DNA of 64,000 nt. Origin: Lachnospiraceae bacterium (GTDB lineage: Bacteria > Bacillota > Clostridia > Lachnospirales > Lachnospiraceae). A program made the position numbers and the translations under genes. This document shows, in pieces, positions 63,495 through 64,000 of the stretch. Numbering within the stretch: position 1 is the first letter of the stretch; the number at the start of each line of letters is the position of its first letter. The notes beneath the pieces are model-generated. The model was not told the origin of the DNA. It was given only the letters and a program-made list of their open reading frames with translations, and did not search any database. The stretch is taken from positions 62,001-126,000 of the forward strand of contig JAFSYI010000014.1 in assembly GCA_017450065.1 (NCBI GenBank). The letters are read 5' to 3'.

Positions 63495-63600
63495 CAGGCC
63501 GGGAGTAATTTATCCTTGCCATATGAAAAAGTATTGCGTATAAATATATAGAAAAAAGAAAAGAAACATATGTATATACAGAATGAAAGGAGACAGTATC

Positions 63601-63819
63601 ATGGATAACAAAGACTTGAACAACGCTAAGATTTCTGAGGAAGAGCTTAAGGATATCAATGGTGGTGCATCTAACGACTGGCAGATCGAATACCAGAAGA
63701 AGCTTCAGGAGCAGCTGCAGCGTCAGTGGGAAGAAGAAGCCAGAAAGAGAGAGGAAGCTGAGGAGTATGCAAGAAAGCAGCAGCAGGAATGGCTGCGTGC
63801 AAGAGGACTTGCAAAATAG
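63601..63819 (+). CDS. Double-glycine-leader peptide (bacteriocin-like precursor)
   Basis: A 72-residue peptide. Residues 1-22 form a typical leader with KISEEELKDINGG, the recognition and cleavage motif of C39-peptidase ABC exporters. The predicted mature part (50 residues) is a highly charged Glu/Lys/Arg/Gln-rich amphipathic helix with spaced Trp (ASNDW, RQWEEE, QEWLRA) and no Cys, unlike membrane-active class II bacteriocins. AAGGAG lies 9 bp before ATG 63601. No exporter, immunity or modifying gene is in view. A signalling or toxin peptide is possible. Confidence 0.75.
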   Translation: MDNKDLNNAKISEEELKDINGGASNDWQIEYQKKLQEQLQRQWEEEARKREEAEEYARKQQQEWLRARGLAK

Positions 63820-63841
63820 CTTTGATCGGAAAACATTAAAT

Positions 63842-63882
63842 ACCCCGGTTTGGCACTATGGGTGTAACCGGGGTGCTTTTTG
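63842..63882 (+). terminator. Intrinsic terminator after the double-glycine peptide
   Basis: ACCCCGGTT and AACCGGGGT pair over 9 bp around a 15-nt loop, followed by GCTTTTTG. It isolates the peptide transcript from prmC. Confidence 0.85.
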
Positions 63883-63924
63883 TGTTTTTGCAGGATGGAT
63901 GATCTGTAATACCGGTTTGGCAGA

Positions 63925-64000
63925 ATGACAGTAAATGAATTAAGACGCGAAGGAAAGAATAAGCTGGCTGAAAGCGGAATAAGAGATGCGGATACGGATT
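63925..64000 (+). CDS. prmC: Release factor N5-glutamine methyltransferase PrmC (5' end only)
   Basis: The first 25 codons are present; the gene runs off the right edge. The peptide MTVNELRREGKNKLAESGI followed by Asp-rich sequence fits the helical N-terminal domain of PrmC/HemK, which methylates the GGQ glutamine of release factors. The position after rho-rpmE-yqhQ agrees with the common Clostridia order. No strong ribosome site precedes the ATG. Confidence 0.75.
   Translation, partial: MTVNELRREGKNKLAESGIRDADTD

Noticed and set aside
1-64000. tRNA, rRNA, CRISPR array, prophage or complete insertion sequence
   Set aside because: None could be seen; gaps are short and mostly explained by promoters, terminators and the repeats listed.

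Overview
The window looks like a chromosomal segment of a Gram-positive, anaerobic member of the Clostridia, most likely the Lachnospiraceae (Butyrivibrio/Roseburia-like). This is inferred from gene content. The pointers are a DUF4364 gene, CarD and YerC/TrpR-like regulators, a class III fructose bisphosphatase, GlnRS, a MoxR/VWA pair, a GH25 lysozyme, a PPIC-type lipoprotein foldase, CIRCE control of chaperones and many c-di-GMP proteins. Coding density is high, most genes lie on the plus strand, and no rRNA, tRNA, CRISPR, phage or complete insertion sequence was seen.

1-4.6 kb: the start of a divergent DUF4364 gene, a TetR-type regulator, then a translationally overlapping VWA/DUF2201-like protein and MoxR-type AAA ATPase behind a highly structured leader. 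A convergent CarD gene follows. 4.7-9.2 kb: a membrane EAL protein, a GNAT acetyltransferase and a CbbX/SpoVK-like AAA ATPase. 9.2-12 kb: clpB under a CIRCE-overlapped promoter, with a 22-bp leader hairpin. 12-19.4 kb: a lipoprotein, an ECF S component with a probably leaderless promoter, a diguanylate cyclase, and a glycogen debranching enzyme coupled to a histidine-less hybrid kinase/GGDEF protein.

19.4-28 kb: valS with an in-frame palindromic insertion, a zinc-ribbon TPR membrane protein, a PMT-like glycosyltransferase flanked by inverted copies of a dispersed repeat, and a PurF homologue lacking the catalytic cysteine. A 568-bp gene-free stretch then holds a candidate 330-nt structured RNA with an operator-like palindrome in its promoter. 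28-37 kb: mscL with a zinc ribbon, an MCP, glnS, cstA, a YtxH-like protein and a PPIC foldase. 37-46.7 kb: CIRCE-controlled htpG, a class A PBP, dapA and dapB, fbp and a eukaryote-type hisA.

46.6-55.4 kb: an HD-GYP response regulator, a cold-shock protein, then GH25 lysozyme / T2SSF / PilX-like genes that may form a reduced pilus-type assembly or secretion unit. Next comes a BTAD regulator paired with a periplasmic-binding-protein-like sensor. 55.4-64 kb: a CPA2 antiporter, cheC, yerC, pcrA, and the conserved rho-rpmE-yqhQ-prmC neighbourhood. An orphan double-glycine-leader peptide gene sits between yqhQ and prmC.

Recurring themes are heat-shock control by HrcA/CIRCE (clpB, htpG), a dense set of c-di-GMP proteins (EAL, GGDEF, hybrid-GGDEF, HD-GYP), several homologues with missing catalytic residues, and palindromes placed in promoter spacers. 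The two most unusual items are the candidate regulated RNA near 28 kb and the double-glycine peptide at 63.6 kb.
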